A DNA stretch of 64,000 nucleotides. Origin: Pontibacillus chungwhensis. Its GTDB lineage: Bacteria > Bacillota > Bacilli > Bacillales > BH030062. Below the pieces are notes generated by a model, which searched no databases, was not told the DNA's origin, and saw nothing but the letters and a program-made list of their open reading frames with translations. Position 1 is the stretch's first letter; each line of letters opens with the position of its first letter. The stretch spans positions 1,860,001 through 1,924,000 of the forward strand of contig NZ_CP126446.1 in assembly GCF_030166655.1 (NCBI RefSeq), given 5' to 3'. Positions 1-10,437 of the stretch are shown piece after piece. The position numbers were made by a program, and so were the translations under genes.

Positions 1-2026
<2,026 letters not shown>

Positions 2027-2037
<11 letters not shown>

Positions 2038-2668
2038 TAAACAACTTGCAAAGCGATTATTTGAAATCGAGGCTCTCCAATTTAGTCCAGAAGATCCTTT
2101 TAAATGGACATCTGGCATATTGTCTCCTGTTTATTGTGATAATCGACTCGTGATGAGTGATGTCCGGTTAAGAAAAGAGATTGCTCAATCCTTAGCGGAG
2201 AAGATACGGGAAGATTACCCAGACACAGATCTTATAGCAGGATGTGCAACAGCGGGGATTCCTCATGCGGCTTGGGTAGCAGAATGTCTGGGTCTTCCTA
2301 TGGTATATGTAAGAGATAAAGCGAAAGGTCATGGCAAAGGGAATCAAATTGAAGGAAGTATGGAAGCTGGACAAAATGCGATCGTCATCGAAGATTTGAT
2401 CTCGACCGGGAAAAGCTCGATCGCTGCTGCACAGGCTCTTCAAAAAGAGGGGATCAACGTTACAGGTGTCTTAGCCTTATTCTCCTATGAACTACAAAAA
2501 GCAGTAGAGGCATTTCGGGATGCTGACCTTTCCTATCAATCATTAACGACATTTCCTTACTTACTTCAGGTGATGAAGGAGGAAGAGAAAGTGGCGGAGG
2601 AAAGCTATGCTCGTTTACGAGAGTGGAATCAAGACCCTGAAGCTTTTTCATATAATTACCAAGGGTAA
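2027..2668 (+). CDS. pyrE: Orotate phosphoribosyltransferase
   Basis: Makes OMP from orotate and PRPP. It has 213 residues. The PRPP-binding motif VIVIEDLISTGKSS and the flexible-loop region with DKAKGHGKGNQIEG are clear. The ATG at 2027 (MLSNKQLAKRLFEIEALQ) follows GAGGAGTGG and matches the family N-terminus; the preceding in-frame GTG-type extension is unnecessary. It is the last gene of the pyr operon in this window. No hairpin terminator follows directly, so pyr transcripts may read into the next small gene up to the terminator at 3021. Confidence 0.96.
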
Positions 2669-2674
2669 ATGCTC

Positions 2675-2703
2675 TTGTCAGCATGAACCTTCCGTTGTAC
2701 AAT
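2675..2703 (+). promoter_or_regulatory. SigA-type promoter for small membrane protein gene
   Basis: TTGTCA (2675-2680), 17-bp spacer, TACAAT (2698-2703). Transcription would begin near 2710, after the upstream ATG at 2705, so it decides in favour of the ATG at 2738 for the next gene. Confidence 0.65.
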
Positions 2704-2737
2704 CATGTCAAATGTACACATAAAGGGTCGTGATGAC

Positions 2738-3010
2738 ATGTCTTTTAAAAAGCAAGCAACAGTAATGAGTAGCAATGCTGTGCTTGGTGTGTTTACGTGT
2801 TACTTATACCTCTACTTTTGGATCTTCCTATCAATGGCGGCTCCGATTTTCAATATTAAAGCTCTATTGAGCCTCATCATTTCACTTACGCTATTTGGTG
2901 TCCTTAATGTTCTTTTAATTGGACGAGGACAAAAAAGAGAGTGGTTGTATGCTTTTTTAACATACTTCGGAGCCATTGCTTTATTTGTAGGCATCTTTTG
3001 GGCTTATTGA
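2738..3010 (+). CDS. Small three-helix membrane protein, function unknown
   Basis: I do not recognise this 90-residue protein. It begins MSFKKQATVMSSNAVLG and has three hydrophobic segments at roughly residues 13-35, 40-60 and 68-89, separated by a short basic loop (GRGQKREW), so it should be an integral membrane protein with little soluble mass. The start at 2738 is preferred to the in-frame ATG at 2705 because a SigA-like promoter ends at 2703 and would start the RNA downstream of 2705; the ribosome-binding site (AAAGGG, far upstream) is weak. It is a monocistronic unit between pyrE and the convergent rqcH, closed by a strong hairpin terminator. Translation is likely but unproven. Confidence 0.6.
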   Translation: MSFKKQATVMSSNAVLGVFTCYLYLYFWIFLSMAAPIFNIKALLSLIISLTLFGVLNVLLIGRGQKREWLYAFLTYFGAIALFVGIFWAY

Positions 3011-3020
3011 TTAATAAAGA

Positions 3021-3056
3021 AAAAGGACGAAATCCAGCAGATTTCGTCCTTTTTTT
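3021..3056. terminator. Bidirectional intrinsic terminator
   Basis: Perfect 14-bp stem (3021-3034 with 3040-3053) around a CAGCA loop, with a T run on the plus strand and an A run on its left side. It serves both the small membrane protein gene and convergent rqcH, whose stop codon lies inside it. Confidence 0.9.
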
Positions 3057-4770
3057 ATGCGTCTGATTGATTGTTTTTCATAGTACGAATAAACGCTTCA
3101 TCCGGTGTAACAAAAAGTGTCTTCTGATTGTCATAGGTAACAAAACCAGGCTTAGCCCCGTTTGGTTTCTTAACATGACGGATCAACGTGTAATCTACTG
3201 GGACAGAAGAGGAAGCCTTCGATTTACTGAAATAGGCAGCGAGTAAAGCTGCTTCTTGCAGTGTCTCATCACTCGGATCCTCACTTCTGATCACCACATG
3301 TGACCCAGGGATATCTTTCGTGTGTAACCAATAGTCATTGCGGTTAGCCATGCGCGTGGTTACATATTCATTTTGCTTGTTGTTCTTTCCGACTAGGATG
3401 GTTGTGCCATCAGTTGATATATACGTTTCAGGCTTAGGTGCTTGTGGTTTCTTTTTCTTCTTTTGTGGTTTTGCTTTCATATAGCCTTCTTCACGTAGCT
3501 CTTCTCTTATTTCCTCAACATCCTCTTCACGGGCTGATTCAATTTGTTGGATAAGTTGATCGAAGTAAGCAATTTCTTCTTTTGCTTTTTCGATTTCTGT
3601 TTGCACAACTTCTTTAGATTTTTTCATCTTTGAATAGGTAGCAAAGTAACTTTGTGCGTTTTCACTCGGAGTTTTATTAGGGTTTAACTCAATCGTTCGT
3701 TCCCCTTGTTCTGGGTCGTAATAATCAACGACTGTGACGGACGCATCCCCTTGTTTAACAAGATGCATATGAGCCGTCAATAGTTCTCCTTGCCGCTGAA
3801 ATTCATCTGCTTTTTCGGCTTTTTGAAGGGTTTCTTCATGTTTTTTGATTTTACGAATGTTTTTATCACGTTCATTCTTCATAAAACGAGCAAGATCACC
3901 AGCTTGCTGCTTGACACGGTCTCGTTCTGCTTTCCCGCTATAGTAGGCATCAAGAAGTTCACTGACTGTGTTATACGTTTCTGTTTCAGCTTGAATAGAT
4001 TCTAAAGGAAGAACGTAAAATTGTTCCTTCTGTCCTCTAAATAACTGAGGCGTATAATCATGTTGGATGAGCTGCTCTTGAATACGACTAAATGTTGCCT
4101 GATAAGTAGAAGCGGAGCCGAGACGAGCTCTATAATTAATCTCTGTCGCAATCATAGGTGAAAAGCCCATGAGAATGCCCATGATTTGTTTATCCATACG
4201 CCCAGAATTAAAGTCTAGTTTTTTCACAAAGACTTCTGGTTCTAGAGTAAGTGGGTTTGTCTTTCCTTGATCAGGAGGCCGGCGGTACGAGTGACCTGGT
4301 AGCACTGTACGGTAGCTGCTTTGAGAAGGAGAGACGTGTTTAATGCTGTCTAAAATCATGTCTCGTTCCTGATCAACTAAAATAATATTACTATGCTTAC
4401 CCATGATTTCCATCACGAGAGTTTTGGTTGTTTCATCACCAATTTCGTCTTTTCCACGGACTTTGATTTGAATGACGCGCTCCATTTCAAGCTGTTCGAT
4501 GGACTCAATAAATCCACCGACTAAGTGCTTGCGGAGAAGCATACAAAACATTGGCGGTTCTTTTGGATTTTGATACGTATCTTCTGTCACATGTATTCGA
4601 GCGTAGGAAGGGTGTGCTGAGAGTAAGAGACTGTGGTTTTTTCCTTTGCTACGAATCGTGACAATAAGTTCGGTTTGCGTTGGCTGATAGATCTTCATAA
4701 TTCGTCCGGGAGTTAACATTTCCATTAATTCGTGTGTGACTGCCCGGGTGACAACGCCATCAAAAGACAT
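3055..4770 (-). CDS. rqcH: Ribosome quality control factor RqcH (NFACT family, formerly YloA/FbpA-like)
   Basis: A 571-residue NFACT protein. Known relatives bind stalled 50S subunits carrying peptidyl-tRNA and direct C-terminal alanine tailing so that the stalled peptide is degraded. Order of parts: NFACT-N (about 1-175), helix-hairpin-helix-like section, a long charged coiled coil (about 270-435), a lysine-rich linker (KAKPQKKKKKP) and the NFACT-R domain (ISTDGTTILVGKNNKQNEY onwards). The ATG at 4770 follows GAGGTGA; a GTG nine bases upstream lies within that ribosome-binding site. The residue pair that is Asp97-Arg98 in B. subtilis appears here as Glu97-Arg98. Older annotations as fibronectin-binding protein are misleading. 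Confidence 0.92.
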   Translation of the reverse strand: MSFDGVVTRAVTHELMEMLTPGRIMKIYQPTQTELIVTIRSKGKNHSLLLSAHPSYARIHVTEDTYQNPKEPPMFCMLLRKHLVGGFIESIEQLEMERVIQIKVRGKDEIGDETTKTLVMEIMGKHSNIILVDQERDMILDSIKHVSPSQSSYRTVLPGHSYRRPPDQGKTNPLTLEPEVFVKKLDFNSGRMDKQIMGILMGFSPMIATEINYRARLGSASTYQATFSRIQEQLIQHDYTPQLFRGQKEQFYVLPLESIQAETETYNTVSELLDAYYSGKAERDRVKQQAGDLARFMKNERDKNIRKIKKHEETLQKAEKADEFQRQGELLTAHMHLVKQGDASVTVVDYYDPEQGERTIELNPNKTPSENAQSYFATYSKMKKSKEVVQTEIEKAKEEIAYFDQLIQQIESAREEDVEEIREELREEGYMKAKPQKKKKKPQAPKPETYISTDGTTILVGKNNKQNEYVTTRMANRNDYWLHTKDIPGSHVVIRSEDPSDETLQEAALLAAYFSKSKASSSVPVDYTLIRHVKKPNGAKPGFVTYDNQKTLFVTPDEAFIRTMKNNQSDA

Positions 4771-4793
4771 GGTAATCACCTCACAATATACCG

Positions 4794-4822
4794 ATTATAG
4801 CATTTTTTTGGACGAGTCTGAA
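4794..4822 (-). promoter_or_regulatory. SigA-type promoter of rqcH
   Basis: On the minus strand TTCAGA (4817-4822), 17-bp spacer and TATAAT (4794-4799), preceded by TGC as an extended -10. A weak plus-strand match for the divergent pump gene (TTGGAC at 4808 with CATAGA at 4832) is not convincing. Confidence 0.6.
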
Positions 4823-4863
4823 TAGATATAGCATAGACTCATCACTTTCAGGAGGAATGTTAC

Positions 4864-7521
4864 GTGAATTGGTATCAATATAGTGCTGAGAATCTAGCGG
4901 AGAAGCTAGATGTAAATATGGACAAGGGACTCTCTTCAAAGCAAGCAGAGAGCCGCTTGAAAAAGCTTGGTCCCAATAAGTTAGAAGAGGGAAAATCAAT
5001 CAATGTTCTGTTGTTATTTTTCCGCCAGTTTCAGGATTTCATGGTTCTTGTCCTTCTAGCAGCCACTCTCATTTCGGGATTACTCGGGGAATATGTGGAT
5101 GCGGTTGCCATTATGGCTATAGTGTTTGTGAACGCAGTACTTGGTTTTTTTCAGGAACAGAAGGCGGAGAAGTCACTATCTAAACTAAAGGAACTTTCTG
5201 CCCCTCATGCTCAAGTATTGAGGGATGGGAGCTGGATTAAGGTTCCTTCTGCAGATCTTGTAATGGGAGATATCGTAAAAGTCACAAGTGGAGATCGTTT
5301 GAGTGCAGATCTTCGATTAATCAAGACGAGTGGGCTCGAGGTGGAGGAATCTTCTTTAACAGGTGAGTCACTTCCAGTGCTTAAGCATGAAAATCACTTA
5401 ATGGATGAAACACTTGAACTTGGGGATCAGGCAAATATGGCTTTTTCAGGAACACTCGTAACTAGGGGCAGCGGGGTTGGAGTTGTGGTAGGGACTGGTA
5501 TGAAAACGGCAATGGGACAGATCGCTTCGTTGCTCGTTCAAACATCGAGAAAGCCAACGCCTCTTGAGCGAAAGTTGGCTGAACTAGGGAAGATTCTGAT
5601 CTTTACTGCCCTTTTGTTAACAGCGTTTGTTGTCGTTGTAGGCGTTTATCGTGGGCACCCATTATATGAAATGTTTTTAGCTGGTGTCTCTTTAGCGGTT
5701 GCCGCCATTCCAGAAGGGCTGCCTGCCATTGTTACAGTTGCGTTGTCACTTGGAGTTCAACGGATGATTAAGAAAAAGGCAATTGTCAGGAAGTTGTCAG
5801 CTGTTGAAACGTTAGGCTGCGCCTCCGTTATCTGTTCAGACAAGACGGGAACGATGACAGAAAATCAAATGACTGTAAAGCAAGTAAGTACGATAGAGGA
5901 TCATTTGTACGTGACAGGCGAAGGGTATGATCCGTTTGGTGCATTTTTTGAACGGGATATTGAAACCAACGTGAGGGAAATTCCGGGGATTAATCGTATG
6001 CTTTTATACGGGTCGCTCTGTAACCACGCCAGTATCTTGAAGCGGGATGATCGATATTTGGTGGATGGAGATCCGACAGAAGGGGCTTTAAAAGTTGTCG
6101 GATATAAGGCAGGGATAACAGAAGAACAAATGAAGGAATGGAAGGTCACATACGAAATCCCTTTTGATTCAGATCGAAAGCGTATGACGGTAATTGCAGA
6201 GCATCAGAACGGGGAACGTGTCGTTATCGTCAAAGGTGCGCCGGATGTATTATTACCTCGCAGTACATCCATTTATTCTTCAAGTGGGCAACGCCCGTTA
6301 AAACCTAAGGATGAAAGAGAAGTTGAAAATATTCTTAGTACAATGACTAATCAGGCCCTTCGTACAATTGCCATTTGCTATAAAACGCTAAAAAAAGGTC
6401 AATCATACAATAACTTTGAACTTGAAAAAGATCTGACCTTCATGGGGATAACCGGGATCATTGATCCTCCTCGTAAAGAAGTGAAGCGGGCCATAGATGA
6501 CTGCCGTCAAGCTGGCATTAAAACCGTGATGATTACAGGAGACCATGCTAAAACAGCCCATGCGATTGCCAGGGATCTCGAATTAATGCCTGAAGGTGGA
6601 CGAGTTGTAGAAGGGGCTCAGTTATCTTCAATGAGTGACGATCAATTAGAGGCTATTATTGATGAAACATACGTATTTGCACGTGTAACTCCTCACCATA
6701 AATTGAGAATTGTGAATGCGTTTCAAAATCGAGGCCATGTCGTTGCTATGACGGGGGATGGAGTAAATGATGCTCCTGCCATTAAAGCTAGTGATATCGG
6801 CATATCAATGGGGCAGAGCGGAACAGACGTTGCGAAAGAAGCTTCTTCTCTTGTTCTTCTAGACGATAACTTTGCAACCATTCGTTCAGCCATTCAAGAA
6901 GGCAGAAACATTTATGAGAATATACGCAAATTCATTCGGTATTTGCTAGCTTCAAATGTGGGAGAGATTTTAGTGATGCTTTTTGCGATGTTTCTTGCGC
7001 TCCCATTACCATTAGTACCTGTTCAGATTCTATGGGTGAATCTTGTTACAGACGGGTTGCCGGCTATGGCACTTGGATTAGATCAATCAGAACGTAATGT
7101 AATGAAACGACCTCCACGAAGCCCTGGAGAAGGAGTTTTTGCAAGAGGACTTGGCTTTAAAATCATTTCAAGGGGATTTATGATTGGAATTGTTACACTA
7201 ATCGCCTTTATGATGGCCTACCAGGGAAATCCGGAAAGGTTGCTATATGCACAAACGGTGGCTTTTAGCACGTTAGTCGTCGCTCAACTTATTCATGTTT
7301 TTGATTGCAGAAGTGAACGCTCAGTCTTTGCCCGAAATCCTTTTTCTAATCTGTATTTACTAGGGGCCGTTTTATCTTCAGTATTGCTCATGCTTGTGGT
7401 CATTTATTATGATCCACTTCACGAGGTCTTCCATACAATGGACCTTCCTATAAGGGATTGGCTGTTTATTACTGCTTTAGGAGCAATCCCGACGTTTTTG
7501 TGGGGGTTTTCTAAAAAATAG
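4864..7521 (+). CDS. P-type (P2A) calcium-transporting ATPase, YloB type
   Basis: An 885-residue cation pump similar to B. subtilis YloB, expected to export Ca2+ from the cytoplasm. Visible in order: N-terminal cytoplasmic domain (ENLAEKLDVN), membrane pair near residues 55-95, the actuator motif SLTGES, the membrane calcium-site motif AAIPEGLPA, the phosphorylation site DKTGTMT (Asp326), the nucleotide-binding KGAPD, the hinge MTGDGVNDAPAI, and a C-terminal bundle with NLVTDGLPA. Start is GTG at 4864 behind CAGGAGGAA. It is divergent from rqcH and ends at a hairpin terminator. Substrate assignment as calcium is by family resemblance. Confidence 0.88.
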   Translation: MNWYQYSAENLAEKLDVNMDKGLSSKQAESRLKKLGPNKLEEGKSINVLLLFFRQFQDFMVLVLLAATLISGLLGEYVDAVAIMAIVFVNAVLGFFQEQKAEKSLSKLKELSAPHAQVLRDGSWIKVPSADLVMGDIVKVTSGDRLSADLRLIKTSGLEVEESSLTGESLPVLKHENHLMDETLELGDQANMAFSGTLVTRGSGVGVVVGTGMKTAMGQIASLLVQTSRKPTPLERKLAELGKILIFTALLLTAFVVVVGVYRGHPLYEMFLAGVSLAVAAIPEGLPAIVTVALSLGVQRMIKKKAIVRKLSAVETLGCASVICSDKTGTMTENQMTVKQVSTIEDHLYVTGEGYDPFGAFFERDIETNVREIPGINRMLLYGSLCNHASILKRDDRYLVDGDPTEGALKVVGYKAGITEEQMKEWKVTYEIPFDSDRKRMTVIAEHQNGERVVIVKGAPDVLLPRSTSIYSSSGQRPLKPKDEREVENILSTMTNQALRTIAICYKTLKKGQSYNNFELEKDLTFMGITGIIDPPRKEVKRAIDDCRQAGIKTVMITGDHAKTAHAIARDLELMPEGGRVVEGAQLSSMSDDQLEAIIDETYVFARVTPHHKLRIVNAFQNRGHVVAMTGDGVNDAPAIKASDIGISMGQSGTDVAKEASSLVLLDDNFATIRSAIQEGRNIYENIRKFIRYLLASNVGEILVMLFAMFLALPLPLVPVQILWVNLVTDGLPAMALGLDQSERNVMKRPPRSPGEGVFARGLGFKIISRGFMIGIVTLIAFMMAYQGNPERLLYAQTVAFSTLVVAQLIHVFDCRSERSVFARNPFSNLYLLGAVLSSVLLMLVVIYYDPLHEVFHTMDLPIRDWLFITALGAIPTFLWGFSKK

Positions 7522-7535
7522 CATAAAATAGTTAG

Positions 7536-7568
7536 AAAGCATTCTTCTTTAGAAGAATGCTTTTTATG
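7536..7568 (+). terminator. Intrinsic terminator of the calcium pump gene
   Basis: A 13-bp stem (AAAGCATTCTTCT with its complement) and a tight loop at 7549-7550, followed by a T-rich tail. Confidence 0.85.
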
Positions 7569-7634
7569 TTTTTTTTATTCCTGGGGAACGATGAAGTAAT
7601 AATGTAAATAAGGTTACACTAGTTCATAAAGACT

Positions 7635-7663
7635 TTAGCAAAGCTATATAGGGCCCCTATAAT
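7635..7663 (+). promoter_or_regulatory. Possible distal promoter overlapping a palindrome
   Basis: TTAGCA (7635-7640), 17 bp, TATAAT (7658-7663). The -10 is embedded in a perfect inverted repeat TATAGGG-C-CCCTATA at 7647-7661, which could be an operator. It lies 115 bp upstream of the purine permease gene. Confidence 0.35.
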
Positions 7664-7706
7664 CACACTTTACTAATAAAATTATGAGGGAAATTAAGAT
7701 TTTGTA

Positions 7707-7735
7707 TTGAAATATATCTAAAAAACGAATATTAT
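7707..7735 (+). promoter_or_regulatory. SigA-type promoter of the purine permease gene
   Basis: TTGAAA (7707-7712), 17-bp spacer, TATTAT (7730-7735). The region from the -10 to 7760 carries possible operator elements, described separately. Confidence 0.6.
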
Positions 7736-7760
7736 TATCAATGTTTGTTATTATCATTCG
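7726..7760 (+). promoter_or_regulatory. Possible operator overlapping the permease promoter
   Basis: Three overlapping patterns: opposed CGAA tetramers (CGAA at 7726, TTCG at 7757) in A/T-rich surroundings as in PurR boxes; an imperfect inverted repeat CGAATATT/AATGTTTG (7726-7733 and 7740-7747); and an exact 9-bp direct repeat TTATTATCA at 7732-7740 and 7748-7756. Control by PurR is plausible for a purine permease but the box spacing is not the canonical one. Confidence 0.35.
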
Positions 7761-7776
7761 TAAAAGCAGGTGAAAG

Positions 7777-9072
7777 ATGTTGAATCGTTTTTTTAAATTA
7801 AATGAAAATGGAACTACGGTCCGAACAGAAATCAATGCAGGGATTACCACATTCCTCACAATGGTTTATATTATATTTGTCAATCCAGTTATCCTTGGAA
7901 ATGCTGGTGTGCCATCTGGACAAGTGTTTATGGCTACTATTATTTCAGCTCTAGTCGGAACGCTGCTTATGGCATTACTCGCAAATTACCCAATCGCCAT
8001 CGCACCAGGGATGGGGTTAAATGCCTATTTTGTTACGGTCGTCACAAAATATGGATTATCGTACACCATCGTTTTTGGGGCTGTGTTTATTGCAGGTGTT
8101 ATTTTCCTTTTACTTAGTTTTACAAGTTTACGCGAGAAATTAATTGAAGCTATTCCTAATTCACTAAAATTTGGAATCACTTCTGGAATTGGTTTGTTTA
8201 TTGCCTTTTTAGGCCTTCAGTTTAGTGGGATTATTGTTGATGGAGGAGAAGCGGGACTTTTAACCCTTGGTAACCTTCAAGCGCCAAATACGCTATTATC
8301 CATTGCAGGATTATTTATCACGCTGATCTTAATGGCCCGAAATGTAAAAGGGGCTCTCTTTTATGGGATTGTCATTACAGCCATCATTGCGTACTTTACC
8401 AATCAGCTTCAGTTTAATGGATTTATGTCTATGCCACCAACGCCAGTATTCTTCGAAATGGATATTGCCGGGGTCTTTACTGAGGGACTATATGCTGTTG
8501 TGTTTGCCTTTTTATTAGTTACAATCTTTGATACGACAGGAACGTTAGTTGGAGTAGCAGAACAGGCAGGATTTATGAAAGATGGGAAAATGCCTAAAGC
8601 TAGACCTGCGCTAATGGCAGACGCCATTGCTACAACGGTTGGCTCTACATTTGGCTCAAGCCCTTCTACCGCTTATGTTGAATCAACCTCAGGTGTAGCT
8701 GCTGGAGGACGAACAGGATTAACCTCTCTAGTCATTGCAGGGTTGTTCTTCCTTTCGATGTTCTTCTCTCCATTTATTCAAGCCATCTCTGGAGTTTCTG
8801 CTATTACAGCACCAGTCCTTATCATTGTAGGTTGTTTTATGATGGAAGGATTATCAAGAGTCGACTGGAAAAGCTTTGATGAAGCCTTCCCAAGCTTTAT
8901 TATAATCTTAACAATGCCTCTTACTTCAAGCATTGCCACAGGTATTGCAATGGGCTTTATAACGTACCCATTATTAAAGGTAGTAAGTGGTAAAGGAAAA
9001 GATGTTTCTTGGCTTTTATATTTATTCGGTATTTTGTTTGCGATTCAGCTAGTATTTTTCCCGGCTCACTAA
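7777..9072 (+). CDS. NCS2/AzgA-family purine permease (PbuG-like)
   Basis: A 431-residue polytopic membrane transporter of the AzgA branch of NCS2, most like the hypoxanthine/guanine permease PbuG. The N-terminus FFKLNENGTTVRTEINAGI, the GMGLNAYF segment near residue 84 and the DTTGTLVGVAEQ region near residue 250 are family hallmarks, and 12-14 hydrophobic segments fill the rest. The ATG at 7777 follows AGGTGA. It stands between the calcium pump and yloC, where B. subtilis has no such gene, so it is an insertion relative to that order. No purine riboswitch core was found upstream; see the promoter and operator entries. Exact substrate (hypoxanthine, guanine or adenine) is not decidable here. 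Confidence 0.85.
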   Translation: MLNRFFKLNENGTTVRTEINAGITTFLTMVYIIFVNPVILGNAGVPSGQVFMATIISALVGTLLMALLANYPIAIAPGMGLNAYFVTVVTKYGLSYTIVFGAVFIAGVIFLLLSFTSLREKLIEAIPNSLKFGITSGIGLFIAFLGLQFSGIIVDGGEAGLLTLGNLQAPNTLLSIAGLFITLILMARNVKGALFYGIVITAIIAYFTNQLQFNGFMSMPPTPVFFEMDIAGVFTEGLYAVVFAFLLVTIFDTTGTLVGVAEQAGFMKDGKMPKARPALMADAIATTVGSTFGSSPSTAYVESTSGVAAGGRTGLTSLVIAGLFFLSMFFSPFIQAISGVSAITAPVLIIVGCFMMEGLSRVDWKSFDEAFPSFIIILTMPLTSSIATGIAMGFITYPLLKVVSGKGKDVSWLLYLFGILFAIQLVFFPAH

Positions 9073-9083
9073 ATAGTAGTCAG

Positions 9084-9114
9084 AACTGCTCCTTTTTAAA
9101 GGGGCAGTTTTTAT
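9084..9114 (+). terminator. Intrinsic terminator after purine permease
   Basis: Stem AACTGCTCC paired with GGGGCAGTT (one wobble) with an A/T loop, then a T run. Confidence 0.8.
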
Positions 9115-9165
9115 TATAGATACACCTTAGTTCTTTTAACGTGTCTTGGGTATGTTAGAATAGGA

Positions 9166-9171
9166 TATAAT
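9166..9171 (+). promoter_or_regulatory. Possible -10 element for yloC
   Basis: A consensus TATAAT 23 bp before the yloC start, without a well-placed -35 hexamer (TTGGGT at 9146 is too close). Tentative. Confidence 0.3.
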
Positions 9172-9193
9172 CTTTAATAAGAGGTGGGATGGT

Positions 9194-10075
9194 ATGGTTA
9201 GAAGTATGACTGGCTATGGAAGAAGTAGTAGGACAATCCAAGAAACGAGCATTACAGTTGAAATAAAGACGGTAAATCATCGTTTTTTAGATATTACCCC
9301 TAAGATGCCAAGGTCTCTCCTTTATCTTGAAGAGAAAATCAAAAAAGCATTACAGCATCCTTTCATAAGAGGACGTGTTGAATTATTTATTACGATTGAA
9401 GGAAATGCGCTTACAAAACGTCAAGTGAAAACAGACTGGGAGCTACTCGATCAATACATACAGCAATTAAAAGAAGCGAAAGAACGATATGGTTTACAAG
9501 AAGAAATTTCGGTAAATGTCTTGACGAAGCTCGAAGATCTGTTTACTATTCAAGAGTTAGAGGAACACGAAGACCGTATGGAATCAGTTATTCTTTCATG
9601 TGTGAATGAAGCTGCTGAGAAAGTGGTTTCAATGCGTGTGAGAGAAGGAGAGGCCTTACAAGAGGACCTTAAGGACCGCTTGAATAAGGTCGCTACGATT
9701 GTGGAAGATTTAAGAAGTCGAAGACCATTAGTTGTACAAGAAACACAGGAGCGTATTAAATCAAGAATTGAAGAATATGCTCAACAAGCCCTTCCATTAG
9801 AGGAATCACGACTCCTCCATGAAGTAGGGTTACTAGCTGAAAAAGGTGATATAGCAGAAGAAATTACGCGTTTGTATAGTCACACTGATCAGTTTGTTAC
9901 AACTTTAGATGTAGACGATTCCATCGGACGCAAACTTGATTTCATCGTTCAAGAAATGAACAGGGAAACCAATACAATAGGCTCTAAATCAACGGATTCA
10001 AAAATTAGTGAATGGGTAGTATTATTAAAGAGTGAAATAGAAAAAATAAAAGAACAAGTACAAAATGTTGAATAA
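9194..10075 (+). CDS. yloC: YicC/YloC-family endoribonuclease
   Basis: A 293-residue YicC-family protein; E. coli YicC is an endoribonuclease involved in RNA turnover, and the same activity is inferred here. The family start MVRSMTGYGR is intact, followed by the conserved TVEIKTVNHRFLDI segment; the C-terminal conserved block EMNRETNTIGSKSTD is also intact. The ATG at 9194 follows GAGGTGGG. It heads the block yloC-remA-gmk-rpoZ-coaBC-priA, which is conserved across Bacilli. Its substrate in this organism is unknown. Confidence 0.92.
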   Translation: MVRSMTGYGRSSRTIQETSITVEIKTVNHRFLDITPKMPRSLLYLEEKIKKALQHPFIRGRVELFITIEGNALTKRQVKTDWELLDQYIQQLKEAKERYGLQEEISVNVLTKLEDLFTIQELEEHEDRMESVILSCVNEAAEKVVSMRVREGEALQEDLKDRLNKVATIVEDLRSRRPLVVQETQERIKSRIEEYAQQALPLEESRLLHEVGLLAEKGDIAEEITRLYSHTDQFVTTLDVDDSIGRKLDFIVQEMNRETNTIGSKSTDSKISEWVVLLKSEIEKIKEQVQNVE

Positions 10076-10078
10076 TGA

Positions 10079-10108
10079 TTGAGTTTATCATAAAATTTTT
10101 CATATAAT
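10079..10108 (+). promoter_or_regulatory. SigA-type promoter of remA-gmk-rpoZ
   Basis: TTGAGT (10079-10084), 18-bp spacer, TATAAT (10103-10108), 55 bp upstream of remA. Confidence 0.5.
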
Positions 10109-10163
10109 TATAGTATTCATATGTACTATTGAATGGTTTTTAGATGATGAAGGAGGAGCCACA

Positions 10164-10427
10164 TTGAGCTTACGACTAATCAATATTGGGTTTGGTAACG
10201 TAGTTTCCGCAAACCGTATCATTTCCATCGTGTCACCAGAATCAGCGCCAATCAAAAGAATTATAACCGTTGCTCGGGATAATAATAAATTGGTAGATGC
10301 TACATACGGCCGCAGGACGCGTGCGGTAATTATTACTGACAGCGATCATGTTGTGTTATCAGCTGTTCAACCTGAAACTGTGGGTGGACGCGTTACAAGT
10401 CATGACGATATGTCAGAAGAAGGGTAG
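10164..10427 (+). CDS. remA: Extracellular matrix regulator RemA (DUF370)
   Basis: An 87-residue DUF370 protein. In B. subtilis RemA is a DNA-binding activator of biofilm matrix operons and of osmoprotection genes. The core [21 protein letters not shown] and [19 protein letters not shown] is nearly identical to the family. Translation must begin at TTG (10164): GGAGGAG is correctly placed before it and no ATG fits. The acidic C-terminus (SHDDMSEEG) is shorter than the B. subtilis tail. The gene is followed after 10 bases by gmk and is probably cotranscribed with it. Confidence 0.94.
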   Translation: MSLRLINIGFGNVVSANRIISIVSPESAPIKRIITVARDNNKLVDATYGRRTRAVIITDSDHVVLSAVQPETVGGRVTSHDDMSEEG

Positions 10428-10437
10428 GAGCTTTATT

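Noticed and set aside
2705-2737. Upstream ATG adding 11 residues to the small membrane protein
   Set aside because: A SigA-like promoter has its -10 at 2698-2703, so the RNA would begin after this codon.
4808-4837. Plus-strand promoter TTGGAC/CATAGA for the calcium pump gene
   Set aside because: Both hexamers are weak and the spacer is 18 bp; not better than chance in this A/T-rich gap.
7570-7776. Purine riboswitch before the permease gene
   Set aside because: The conserved loop and junction sequences of the purine aptamer were not found; only DNA-level repeats are evident.
10348-10437. N-terminal extension of guanylate kinase into remA
   Set aside because: No ribosome-binding site and no family counterpart; the GTG at 10438 has both.
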